A stretch of 36,090 bases of DNA from the NCBI RefSeq assembly GCF_023614315.1, contig NZ_CP095474.1:2994430-3030519 (forward strand), written 5' to 3'. The DNA is from Streptomyces sudanensis (GTDB lineage Bacteria; Actinomycetota; Actinomycetes; Streptomycetales; Streptomycetaceae). The notes beneath the pieces are model-generated. The model saw only the letters and a program-made list of their open reading frames with translations. It was not told the DNA's origin and ran no database searches. A program made the translations under genes and the position numbers. Below, one piece after another: positions 28,677 to 36,090 of this stretch; within the stretch, counting starts at the first letter, position 1, and each line of letters starts with the position of its first letter.

Positions 28677-31001
28677 TCAGTGCTCCACTTTCTCACCCGC
28701 GCCCGAAGGGCCGGTGTTTTGCGGTCCGGTGTCCACCGCGGGGTCACTCGGCTGCACCGGATCGCCGCTCTCCGCGACCGGCTGGGCGGGATCGGCCTCC
28801 TCGACCGTACCGGCGGCGTCACGCCGCGCCGCAGCACGCTTGCGCTGGCTGTACATCCTGACACCGGCGAGGACCAGAAGCAGCACGCCCCCGGCAATGA
28901 CGAGCATCACCGTCGACGTGATCTCGGAGACCTTGACGGTGAACTTCATGGCGGCGCCGTAGCGCCGGCCGTCCTCCGTGTACAACTGGGCCTCGACGGG
29001 AACGGGCCCGTTCGCGTTGGCGGAGGCCGTGAACTTCACGGACTGGCTGTGACCGCCTTCGATCCGGACCGGAAGCTCGGCGACGGCTCCGCCGCCGTTG
29101 AGCTTCAGACGGGTCGGCTTGGTCGACGTCAGCCTCAGCACGAGGTGGTCGACCCCTTGCACCAGCTTGTTCTGCACGGTCACCGGGATCGTGGCACTAC
29201 GCCCCGAGAGGGTCAGATCCGACTTGTCGATCAGCTTCACCTCGTCGGTGAGGCTCTCCAGGTGGGCCTGTACACCTCTGCCGTACTCGACGGCCTCTTG
29301 GGGCCGGCCCCGCCACGACGTGGACATCTCCCGCTTGATCGCGTTTCCGAACGGAGTGACGACGCGGTAGGCGGCGGTGAGGATGACCTGGAAGTTCTCC
29401 AGGTCGTTCTGCGTGTTCCGCACCTGCTGGAACACCGTCTCCGGCAGTTCGCGCCGACTGAGCGCCCTGGGGTACTTCCCTGTGGACGGCACGCTCGTCG
29501 TCGCCTTGGGATCGGGCTTCGCGGCCGTGGCGGTGATCAGGTCCGAGGACTGCGACCAGCGTTCGGAACCCAGGGTCCGCAGGGCGCTCGCCATGGACTC
29601 CGCCTGGGAGGCCGTCGGCATCCGCTGAGGGGCGACGACGATGCTGCGGCCGGTGTCCGGCCGTTCGTGGGTGACGGCGAGGGTGTGCGCGAGGAACCTC
29701 TGGATCGCCGCCGTGGAACCGTCCACACGGGACATGTCGCCTTCGAAGGCGGTGGACAGCACCGCGTCGGAGACGACGGCGGTCGTTCCGCCACCGATCG
29801 GGCGGGCCGCGTTCGGGGTGTACGGGAGGCGTTCACGCATGCTGTCGCTGCGGGCGATCACCCTGTCGGCCCCGGCCGAGGTCGCCACATCGACGATCGA
29901 CGGATCGACGGCTCCATCGGCGGGCCAGGCGTACTCGGCGGACGGTTTCACGTGGAGGATCGTCTCCACCGTCGACTCGGCCAACTGCGTCGCCGGACGC
30001 AGGTGGCTCAGGGAACCCGAGACGCGCCTGCCGCGGTGCGCGAGCGATGCCAGATCGGGGTCGCCGTACGGAAGCGCGATCACCTTGTCGCCCCGCACGG
30101 CTTCGCCCAGGGAGTTCAGCCACTGCTTGGCGACGGCCTGGTTCCTGCCCGCGACGGTGGTGTCCTCGTTCCTGACCCGGTAGTCGTCGGTCATCGCCTC
30201 GGCGGTGGCCAGCAGGTCCGGGTCGATGACCCAGGTGACGGGCAGTTCCGCCCCGAGGGCGACCATCCGCTCCAGTCGGCCGCCGGGCGCCAGCTCCGCC
30301 GCGAGGTCGTCGCTCTCGAGTACCGGCGTCTGCTGGTCGTCGGAGCCCGTCTCGGCGGAAAGGCGCGGCGAGGAGATCAGTGGCCACAGGACGGTGATCT
30401 GCGTCCGGGTCTTCACGGCGGCCGGCTGCCAGGGCAGGAAGGTCCGGTCGATGCCCAGTACCCGGTCGTACGGCTCACTCGGGGTGCGCCCGGAGAGGGA
30501 GACGCCCAGCTGGTACACGCCGGGGTCGTCGAGGCCGAGCTTGTCGACCGGTACGGTCAGGGTGAACTCGCGGCTGGTGCCGGACGGGATCTCGGGGATC
30601 TCCACGAGGTAGGCGCCCCCCAGCGGCTTGCCGTCCCTGCCCTGGGAGAAGCCGACGCGTCGTGCGGCGTCCTCGATCGCGCCGCGGCTGGAGAGCCGCG
30701 CACCGAGGCGCACGTCGACCTGCGCCCGGCTCACTGTCTCCTTGCCCGTGTTGGTCACCGTGCCGCTCAGCGCGAGGGTGTCCCCCTTCACCGGCGCGCT
30801 CGGCGCGAGGGTGTCCAAGGACACGGAGACACTGCGGGCCGCCGCGGTCGTCACGGCGGTGGCCGGTACCGCCGCGGCGGACGGGAGGGGCAGGTGCACG
30901 AGGCCGGCCAGGAGGAGGGCGGCGACGACTGCGGCCGCCCGCCGCAGCCAGCGGCGGGCAGGGGAGGGATCGATGCCCTGGAAGTCTGCCGCCTCGGCCA
31001 C
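28677..31001 (-). CDS. DUF6049 family surface protein
   Basis: 774 residues. The N-terminus (RRWLRRAAAVVAALLLAGLV) is a signal peptide or anchor. The exported part opens with an immunoglobulin-like segment (DTLALSGTVTNTGKETVSRAQVDVRLGA), then an alpha/beta region with ITVLWPLISSPRL, LPVTWVIDPDLL, VIALPYGDPDLASLAH and AEYAWPADGAVDPSIVD, then a second beta-rich segment. A transmembrane helix (VMLVIAGGVLLLVLAG) and a cytoplasmic Arg/Pro/Asp tail close it. This is the DUF6049 layout (Rv3909-like) always seen next to murJ. Function unproven; the alpha/beta part resembles a sugar-processing or deacetylase fold (weak inference). GTG start at 31001. It ends 44 bases before the murJ ATG at 28632. Confidence 0.88.
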   Translation of the reverse strand: MAEAADFQGIDPSPARRWLRRAAAVVAALLLAGLVHLPLPSAAAVPATAVTTAAARSVSVSLDTLAPSAPVKGDTLALSGTVTNTGKETVSRAQVDVRLGARLSSRGAIEDAARRVGFSQGRDGKPLGGAYLVEIPEIPSGTSREFTLTVPVDKLGLDDPGVYQLGVSLSGRTPSEPYDRVLGIDRTFLPWQPAAVKTRTQITVLWPLISSPRLSAETGSDDQQTPVLESDDLAAELAPGGRLERMVALGAELPVTWVIDPDLLATAEAMTDDYRVRNEDTTVAGRNQAVAKQWLNSLGEAVRGDKVIALPYGDPDLASLAHRGRRVSGSLSHLRPATQLAESTVETILHVKPSAEYAWPADGAVDPSIVDVATSAGADRVIARSDSMRERLPYTPNAARPIGGGTTAVVSDAVLSTAFEGDMSRVDGSTAAIQRFLAHTLAVTHERPDTGRSIVVAPQRMPTASQAESMASALRTLGSERWSQSSDLITATAAKPDPKATTSVPSTGKYPRALSRRELPETVFQQVRNTQNDLENFQVILTAAYRVVTPFGNAIKREMSTSWRGRPQEAVEYGRGVQAHLESLTDEVKLIDKSDLTLSGRSATIPVTVQNKLVQGVDHLVLRLTSTKPTRLKLNGGGAVAELPVRIEGGHSQSVKFTASANANGPVPVEAQLYTEDGRRYGAAMKFTVKVSEITSTVMLVIAGGVLLLVLAGVRMYSQRKRAAARRDAAGTVEEADPAQPVAESGDPVQPSDPAVDTGPQNTGPSGAGEKVEH

Positions 31002-31130
31002 GCGCTTGTCCGTCCCTCATCGTCTGGTGCCGTCGGTTCCTGCCCTTGCGTCCAGGCATGGTAACGAGATGCGGCGCGGCACAGTGCTGCGGAGTGGCCA
31101 CGCCTCCCAGGAGGGCGGTGCGCGGGAAAT

Positions 31131-31172
31131 CCGGGCGGCCGCCCGGAGCGGGGCCACGTACCCTGTTCTGTT
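31131..31172 (+). promoter_or_regulatory. Probable promoter of a leaderless cca transcript, with 16-bp palindrome
   Basis: TACCCT (31159-31164) fits a -10 hexamer and lies eight bases before the GTG of cca, so transcription would start at or next to that codon. No ribosome site is visible. A perfect palindrome CCGGGCGGCCGCCCGG (31131-31146) sits where the -35 would be; I see no standard -35. Confidence 0.45.
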
Positions 31173-32612
31173 GTGCCGAACGCCAACGAAGACAACCCGA
31201 CTGCCCTGAGCCAGGTGCAACGCCGCGCGGTCAGTGAGCTGCTGCGCGTGTCACCGGTCGCCGACGACCTCGCCCGCCGTTTCCAGGAGGCGGGGTTCAG
31301 CCTCGCCCTGGTCGGTGGTTCGGTACGGGACGCTCTGCTCGGCAGGCTCGGCAATGACCTCGACTTCACCACCGATGCCCGTCCCGAGGACGTACTCAAG
31401 ATCGTTCGGCCTTGGGCCGAGGCGGTGTGGGAGGTCGGAATCGCGTTCGGCACCGTGGGGGCCCAGAAGGGCGGCTACCAGATCGAGGTGACGACGTACC
31501 GCTCCGAGGCGTACGACCGCACCTCGCGCAAACCGGAGGTGTCCTACGGTGACTCGATCGAGGAGGACCTCGTACGCAGGGACTTCACCGTCAACGCGAT
31601 GGCCGTCGCCCTGCCTGAGAAGGAGTTCATCGATCCCCACGGTGGACTGGAGGATCTTGCCGCGCGGGTGCTCCGCACCCCCGGCACTCCGGAGGCATCC
31701 TTCTCCGACGACCCCCTGCGAATGATGCGTGCGGCACGCTTCGCCGCTCAGCTGGACTTCGAGGTGGTCCCCGAGGTCGTCACCGCGATGGGCGAGATGG
31801 CCGCGCGACTCGGCATCGTCTCCATGGAACGGGTGCGGGACGAGCTGAACAAGCTGATCCTTTCCGCGCACCCCCGCAAGGGTCTGGCGCTGCTCGTGGA
31901 CACCGGTCTCGCCGAGCACGTGCTGCCCGAGTTGCCCGCCTTGCGCCTGGAGAGCGACGAGCACCACCGGCACAAGGACGTGTACGAGCACTCGCTCACC
32001 GTGCTGGAGCAGGCGGTCGCCTTGGAGGAAGAGGGCCCCGACCTCGTACTGCGGCTGGCAGCGCTCCTGCACGACATCGGCAAGCCGCGCACGCGGCGCT
32101 TCGAGCCGGACGGCCGGGTCTCCTTCCACCACCACGAGGTGGTCGGTGCCAAGATGACCAAGAAGCGCCTGGCCGCGCTGAAGTACTCCAACGAGACGGT
32201 CAGGGACGTGTCGCGGCTGGTGGAGTTGCACCTGCGCTTCCACGGATACGGCACCGGGGAGTGGACCGACTCCGCCGTCCGGCGCTACGTCCGCGACGCG
32301 GGGCCCCTACTGGACCGGCTTCACAAGCTGACCCGCTCCGATTGCACGACCCGGAACAAGCGCAAGGCGAGCGCGTTGTCCCGGGCCTACGACGGTCTGG
32401 AGGAGCGCATCGCCCAGCTTCAGGAGCAGGAGGAGCTGGACGCGATCCGCCCGGACCTGGACGGCAACCAGATCCAGGAGGTCCTCGGTGTCCGCCCCGG
32501 GCCCGCCGTGGGACAGGCATACAGGTTCCTCCTGGAGCTCCGGTTGGAGAACGGCCCGATGGGGCACGACGCGGCCGTCGCCGCACTGAAGGAGTGGTGG
32601 GCCCGGCAGTGA
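31173..32612 (+). CDS. cca: CCA tRNA nucleotidyltransferase (or related poly(A) polymerase), class II
   Basis: 479 residues. Nucleotidyltransferase motifs LVGGSVRDALLGR and the catalytic aspartates in NDLDFTTDAR, then RRDFTVNAMAVAL, DDPLRMMRAARFAAQLDF (the nucleotide-selecting region), and a C-terminal HD domain HKDVYEHSLTVLEQA with LLHDIGKPRTRRF. It adds or repairs the CCA end of tRNAs, needed for the tRNA-Ile here that lacks an encoded CCA. Actinobacterial relatives are also called pcnA. GTG start at 31173, apparently leaderless. Divergent from the DUF6049 gene and ended by the parS palindromes. Confidence 0.95.
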   Translation: MPNANEDNPTALSQVQRRAVSELLRVSPVADDLARRFQEAGFSLALVGGSVRDALLGRLGNDLDFTTDARPEDVLKIVRPWAEAVWEVGIAFGTVGAQKGGYQIEVTTYRSEAYDRTSRKPEVSYGDSIEEDLVRRDFTVNAMAVALPEKEFIDPHGGLEDLAARVLRTPGTPEASFSDDPLRMMRAARFAAQLDFEVVPEVVTAMGEMAARLGIVSMERVRDELNKLILSAHPRKGLALLVDTGLAEHVLPELPALRLESDEHHRHKDVYEHSLTVLEQAVALEEEGPDLVLRLAALLHDIGKPRTRRFEPDGRVSFHHHEVVGAKMTKKRLAALKYSNETVRDVSRLVELHLRFHGYGTGEWTDSAVRRYVRDAGPLLDRLHKLTRSDCTTRNKRKASALSRAYDGLEERIAQLQEQEELDAIRPDLDGNQIQEVLGVRPGPAVGQAYRFLLELRLENGPMGHDAAVAALKEWWARQ

Positions 32613-32617
32613 CCCGG

Positions 32618-32645
32618 CTCGCGCGTTTCACGTGAAACGCGCGAG
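32618..32645. other. parS: parS site 5 within a 28-bp perfect palindrome
   Basis: The core GTTTCACGTGAAAC (32625-32638) is extended on both sides by CTCGCGC and GCGCGAG, giving a perfect 28-bp palindrome five bases after the cca stop. In RNA it would form a stable stem, so it may double as the cca terminator. Confidence 0.95.
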
Positions 32646-32654
32646 TGGCTCAGA

Positions 32655-32678
32655 GTGGCGTTTCACGTGAAACGCCAC
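32655..32678. other. parS: parS site 6 within a 24-bp perfect palindrome
   Basis: The core GTTTCACGTGAAAC (32660-32673) is flanked by GTGGC and GCCAC. Core-to-core distance to site 5 is 35 bases. On the minus strand it encodes the last residues (Arg-Phe-Thr) and the TGA stop of the MFS gene. Confidence 0.95.
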
Positions 32679-33928
32679 CCTGCGTCGTTCCGCCGGCGGA
32701 GGAGTGCCAGTGCGCAGAGTGCGTACAGGCCGGCGACGACGAGGATGAGCAGGGCGGAGCGCCCGTCCGGCGGTAGGACCAGGGAGGCCGCTCCGGCAGC
32801 GGCGACGAAGGCGACGTTGAAGAGCATGTCGTAGAGGGAGAAGATCCGTCCCCGGTAGGCGTCGTCGACCGTCCTCTGGACGACCGTGTCAGTGGAGATC
32901 TTGATCGCCTGAGTGGTGAAGCCGAGGACGAAGACGGCCGTCATCGTGGTCGCCGGTGCGAACAGGAGCCCCAGGACCGGTTCCAGTACGGCGGCCGCTC
33001 CGGCGCACAGGGCCATCCAGCCGCCCACCCCCGCCCTCGCCGTCGCCCAGGGGGTGACCACCGCCGCGGTGAGGAACCCCGCACCGGAGAGGACGACCAC
33101 GAGTCCCAGCAGAGCCAGTCCACCGGACTCGGTGGACGTCCAGGCGTACCGGCTGAGCATCAGCACCATCACGGTCAGCCCTCCGTAGCAGAACCGGGTG
33201 AGGGCCATCGCGGTCAGCGCCCGGGCGGCGGGCCGACGCTCCGACAGATGGCGCAGCCCGCTCCGCAGCCCGCGGGCGGTCGACACCAGCGCCGCGCCGA
33301 TCCGTGACGGGGCTCCCGGATCCGGTCCGAGGAGTCCCGGGCCCATACGGAGACAGGCCAGCGCCGACAGGAGGTAGAGCGCGGCGCCCAGGAGGACGAC
33401 GACGGCATCGGTGGAGGCCAGCCGCACGAGGAAGGCCAGCCCGCCGCCGACGGTGGCGGCCAGGGTGCCCGCGGTCGGGGAGAGGGAGTTGGCGATCACC
33501 AGGCGGTCCCCGTCGACGACCCGCGGCAGGGAGGCGGAGAGCCCCGCCAGGACGAAGCGGTTGACGGCGGTCACGGAGAGGGCGGAGACGTAGAAGGTCC
33601 AGCCGGGTACCGGAGCCAGGATCAGCAGCGCGGTACCCGCGGCCAGGAGCGCCCGGAGGAGGTTGCCGTAGAGCAGCACCTGGCGGCGGCGCCAGCGATC
33701 GAGCAGTACGCCGGCGAACGGACCGACCAGGGAGTACGGGAGCAGCAGGACCGCCATGGCGGAGGCGATCGCGGCGGGCGACGCCTGCCGCTCCGGTGAG
33801 AAGACCACGTACGCGGCCAGCGCGACCTGGTAGACGCCGTCGGCTCCCTGGGAGAGGAGCCGCACGGCGAGGAGGCGGCGGAAGTTCGTCAGGCGCAGGA
33901 GTACGCGCAGATCACGTACGACGGGCAT
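32663..33928 (-). CDS. MFS transporter, 12-helix permease
   Basis: 421 residues from ATG 33928. N-terminal FRRLLAVRLLSQGADGVYQVALAAYVVF, the loop motif GPFAGVLLDRWRRRQVLLYGN (the MFS motif A, with DRxxRR) after helix 2, and about 12 hydrophobic helices. A second RxGRIFSLYDML motif lies between helices 10 and 11 (DDAYRGRIFSLYDMLFN). Probably a drug or metabolite exporter; substrate unknown. GTG at 33943 is an alternative start, but GAGG nine bases before the ATG supports 33928. The stop codon lies within parS site 6. Same strand as the inositol synthase gene, but separated from it by a terminator. Confidence 0.9.
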   Translation of the reverse strand: MPVVRDLRVLLRLTNFRRLLAVRLLSQGADGVYQVALAAYVVFSPERQASPAAIASAMAVLLLPYSLVGPFAGVLLDRWRRRQVLLYGNLLRALLAAGTALLILAPVPGWTFYVSALSVTAVNRFVLAGLSASLPRVVDGDRLVIANSLSPTAGTLAATVGGGLAFLVRLASTDAVVVLLGAALYLLSALACLRMGPGLLGPDPGAPSRIGAALVSTARGLRSGLRHLSERRPAARALTAMALTRFCYGGLTVMVLMLSRYAWTSTESGGLALLGLVVVLSGAGFLTAAVVTPWATARAGVGGWMALCAGAAAVLEPVLGLLFAPATTMTAVFVLGFTTQAIKISTDTVVQRTVDDAYRGRIFSLYDMLFNVAFVAAAGAASLVLPPDGRSALLILVVAGLYALCALALLRRRNDAGWRFT

Positions 33929-33950
33929 GACGGCAAGCCTCACACACGGG

Positions 33951-33983
33951 TGAGGCCCCCGGACATACGCCGCGGGGGCCTCA
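33951..33983 (-). terminator. Hairpin terminator of the inositol-1-phosphate synthase gene
   Basis: TGAGGCCCCCG (33951-33961) and its exact complement (33973-33983) flank an 11-base loop, 23 bases past the stop codon. Confidence 0.8.
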
Positions 33984-34006
33984 GCACCTGGGGGACGGAG
34001 CCGTTC

Positions 34007-35089
34007 CTAGCGCTCGACCTCGCCCTTGATGAACTTCTCGACGTTCTCGCGGGCCTGGTCGTCGAAGTACTGCACCGGCGGGGACTTCATGAAGTACGAG
34101 GACGCGGAGAGGATCGGGCCGCCGATGCCGCGATCCTTGGCGATCTTCGCGGCGCGCAGGGCGTCGATGATGACACCCGCCGAGTTCGGGGAGTCCCACA
34201 CCTCGAGCTTGTACTCGAGGCTCAGGGGCACGTCGCCGAAGGCGCGGCCCTCGAGACGCACGTAGGCCCACTTGCGGTCGTCGAGCCAGGCCACATAGTC
34301 GGACGGGCCGATGTGGACGTTGCGCTCGCCCATGTCCCGGTCGGGGATCTGGGAGGTGACGGCCTGCGTCTTGGAGATCTTCTTGGACTCCAGCCGGTCG
34401 CGCTCCAGCATGTTCTTGAAGTCCATGTTGCCGCCGACGTTCAGCTGCATCGTGCGGTCCAGGATGACGCCGCGGTCCTCGAACAGCTTCGCCATGACGC
34501 GGTGGGTGATGGTGGCACCCACCTGCGACTTGATGTCGTCACCGACGATCGGCACACCGGCCTCGGTGAACTTGTCGGCCCACTCCTTGGTGCCGGCGAT
34601 GAAGACCGGGAGGGCGTTGACGAAGGCGACCTTGGCGTCGATGGCGCACTGCGCGTAGAACTTCGCCGCGTCCTCGGAACCGACCGGCAGGTAGCAGACG
34701 AGGACGTCCACCTGCTTGTCCTTGAGGACCTGGACGACGTCGACCGGCTCCTCGGCGGACTCCTCGATGGTCAGGCGGTAGTACTTGCCGAGACCGTCCA
34801 GGGTGTGGCCGCGCTGGACCGTCACGCCGGTGGTCGGCACGTCGCAGATCTTGATGGTGTTGTTCTCGCTTGCGCCGATGGCGTCGGCGAGGTCGAGACC
34901 CACCTTCTTCGCGTCCACGTCGAAAGCCGCGACGAACTCGATGTCCCGCACGTGGTAGTCGCCGAACTGGACGTGCATCAGCCCCGGCACCTTGCCCGCC
35001 GGGTCGGCGTCCTTGTAGTACTCGACGCCCTGCACCAGCGAGGCGGCGCAGTTGCCCACGCCGACGATGGCTACGCGAACCGAACCCAT
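34007..35089 (-). CDS. ino1: Inositol-1-phosphate synthase (myo-inositol-3-phosphate synthase)
   Basis: 360 residues. NAD-binding [16 protein letters not shown] (about 6-21), [49 protein letters not shown] (catalytic lysine region), [12 protein letters not shown] and the closing [12 protein letters not shown]. Converts glucose 6-phosphate to inositol 1-phosphate, the first step to mycothiol and phosphatidylinositol in actinobacteria. ATG at 35089 is chosen over an upstream in-frame start at 35143, because AGGGAG lies eight bases before it and the family begins with the Rossmann strand. The padR gene ends 50 bases upstream on the same strand, so the two are probably one operon. Confidence 0.97.
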   Translation of the reverse strand: MGSVRVAIVGVGNCAASLVQGVEYYKDADPAGKVPGLMHVQFGDYHVRDIEFVAAFDVDAKKVGLDLADAIGASENNTIKICDVPTTGVTVQRGHTLDGLGKYYRLTIEESAEEPVDVVQVLKDKQVDVLVCYLPVGSEDAAKFYAQCAIDAKVAFVNALPVFIAGTKEWADKFTEAGVPIVGDDIKSQVGATITHRVMAKLFEDRGVILDRTMQLNVGGNMDFKNMLERDRLESKKISKTQAVTSQIPDRDMGERNVHIGPSDYVAWLDDRKWAYVRLEGRAFGDVPLSLEYKLEVWDSPNSAGVIIDALRAAKIAKDRGIGGPILSASSYFMKSPPVQYFDDQARENVEKFIKGEVER

Positions 35090-35139
35090 TCCGGTTGCTC
35101 CCTGTTTGTTCTCGACGAAACCCTGCGGTGCGCAGGGCT

Positions 35140-35832
35140 TCACTTGGTGGTGTCGTCGGACGGATCCGGCCGGGTACCGCCCCCGTGCCGGGGCAGGCCG
35201 CCCGTTTCTCCAGATCTCTTGTTCTGCTCCACGGGGTCCGCCGGCGTTTCCGGACCGGACCGTCGCTGGTCCCGGCCCGCGCGCTCGCTCTCGATGAGCT
35301 CGTTCAGCCAGCGCACCTCACGCTCCACGGATTCCATGCCGTGCCGTTGGAGTTCGAGCGTGTAGTCGTCCAGACGCTCGCGGGTGCGTGCCAGGGAGGC
35401 GCGCATCTTCTCCAGCCGCTCCTCAAGGCGGCTGCGGCGGCCTTCCAGTACCCGCATCCGCACTTCGCGCTCCGTCTGGCCGAAGAAGGCGAAGCGGGCC
35501 GCGAAGTGCTCGTCCTCCCAGGAGTCCGGTCCCGTGTGGGACAGGAGCTCCTCGAAGTGCTCCTTACCTTCGGCGGTCAACCGGTAGACGATCTTCGCGC
35601 GTCGCCCTGCGAGGGAGGCGGCGAGGGCGTCCTCGGGGGCACTGCCCGGCTCCTCGACCAGCCAGCCGTTTGCGACCAGGGTTTTGAGGCAGGGGTAGAG
35701 GGTGCCGTAGCTGAAGGCGCGGAAGATGCCCAGCGAGGTGTTGAGCCGCTTGCGCAGTTCGTACCCGTGCATCGGGGCTTCTCGGAGCAGACCGAGGACG
35801 GCGAACTCCAGGATGCCGGAGCGTCTGCTCAC
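35140..35832 (-). CDS. PadR family transcriptional regulator
   Basis: 230 residues from GTG 35832 (GAGAGGAAG six bases upstream; an ATG at 35850 would add six). The winged-helix domain reads [42 protein letters not shown] and [14 protein letters not shown] (about 1-90). A long C-terminal coiled coil follows ([31 protein letters not shown]), typical of PadR dimerisation, and a disordered Gly/Pro/Arg tail. Predicted to repress itself and the downstream inositol synthase through the palindrome at 35870-35892. Its effector is unknown. Confidence 0.92.
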   Translation of the reverse strand: MSRRSGILEFAVLGLLREAPMHGYELRKRLNTSLGIFRAFSYGTLYPCLKTLVANGWLVEEPGSAPEDALAASLAGRRAKIVYRLTAEGKEHFEELLSHTGPDSWEDEHFAARFAFFGQTEREVRMRVLEGRRSRLEERLEKMRASLARTRERLDDYTLELQRHGMESVEREVRWLNELIESERAGRDQRRSGPETPADPVEQNKRSGETGGLPRHGGGTRPDPSDDTTK

Positions 35833-35869
35833 CAGCCGCTTCCTCTCCATGCCGCTCGTTATGCCGCCC

Positions 35870-35892
35870 TGATGTATCGGCTCGATACATCA
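35870..35892. promoter_or_regulatory. Likely PadR operator palindrome
   Basis: TGATGTATCG (35870-35879), a three-base spacer, and the exact complement CGATACATCA (35883-35892). It contains the ATGT/ACAT half-sites usual for PadR regulators and lies 38 bases ahead of the padR start, in an otherwise AT-richer patch. Confidence 0.75.
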
Positions 35893-36034
35893 TGACGATA
35901 GAACGGCGGTTCCATGCCGACAAGTGGAACAGCCGTGAACGGCGTCACATCGGTGATTCGCTGTAGGCGAGTTGCCAGGTATGGGGCGGATTCCGGCTCA
36001 AAAAGGGGTTTTGGCCGTGCGTAGTCTGTGCGGC

Positions 36035-36090
36035 ATGCGTACCACCGGGAACCGCGCGAGGGCGGGGGAACGTCCCCGTCGCGGGTGCAT
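36035..36090 (+). CDS. Possible start of a divergent gene (partial)
   Basis: ATG at 36035 opens MRTTGNRARAGERPRRGC, which runs off the window. TAGTCT at 36022-36027 fits a -10 hexamer for a leaderless start, and no ribosome site is present. Too short to identify the product; the basic N-terminus would fit a membrane protein's cytoplasmic tail, but that is speculation. Confidence 0.3.
   Translation, partial: MRTTGNRARAGERPRRGC

Noticed and set aside
29942-29955. parS-like sequence GTTTCACGTGGAGG near 29944
   Set aside because: Only the first ten bases match and the second half-site is lost; it lies in the DUF6049 coding sequence and is probably chance.

Overview
The window is a chromosomal replication-origin region from a high-GC actinobacterium, almost certainly a Streptomyces. 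The main reasons are the gene order gyrA-gyrB-dciA-recF-gnd-dnaN-oriC-dnaA-rpmH-rnpA-yidD-yidC-jag-rsmG-parA-parB, a DnaA of about 607 residues with a very long proline/glycine/arginine-rich linker, an origin of nearly 600 bp packed with TTGTCCACA-type DnaA boxes, and repeated GTTTCACGTGAAAC parS palindromes. I recognise all families from sequence motifs and known synteny; no database search was run.

Left arm (1-11786): every gene is on the minus strand and points away from oriC. dnaN, an NAD-type 6-phosphogluconate dehydrogenase gene (gnd), recF, dciA (DUF721), gyrB, gyrA and a DUF3566 membrane protein are followed by tRNA-Ile(GAT), a 42-residue DLW-39 protein and a secreted, membrane-anchored protein cut by the window edge. 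Origin (about 11965-12540): at least a dozen DnaA-box-like sites in both orientations and one 33-nt hairpin built from two boxes. dnaA reads toward oriC and ends in a perfect 16-bp stem terminator. rpmH diverges from it.

Right arm, first part (14902-21438): a plus-strand block for ribosomal protein L34, RNase P protein, membrane insertion (YidD, YidC), the RNA-binding protein Jag, 16S rRNA methylation (RsmG) and chromosome segregation (ParA, ParB), then a GNAT acetyltransferase. Second part (21503-31001): a minus-strand block with thioredoxin and thioredoxin reductase behind a textbook SigR promoter, an ECF sigma factor with its overlapping membrane anti-sigma factor, a membrane pseudokinase with an extracellular discoidin-like domain, the lipid II flippase MurJ and a DUF6049 surface protein. 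This links redox defence to envelope synthesis. Third part (31173-36090): CCA-adding enzyme (probably leaderless), two tandem parS palindromes, an MFS transporter, inositol-1-phosphate synthase (mycothiol/phosphoinositide supply) and a PadR regulator with a clear operator palindrome, then the possible start of a divergent gene.

Most of the window is conserved core. The points most worth a second look are: an apparent one-base deletion in a C homopolymer that separates the natural murJ start from its reading frame; a kinase-like protein next to MurJ that has lost the canonical catalytic motifs, apparently the split counterpart of mycobacterial MviN; parS sites embedded in coding sequence so that they encode the same peptide (VSRET) in two unrelated proteins; a pair of parS palindromes one of which supplies the stop codon of a transporter gene; a perfect DnaA box just ahead of parA; and a secreted protein made of two tandem copies of the same module.
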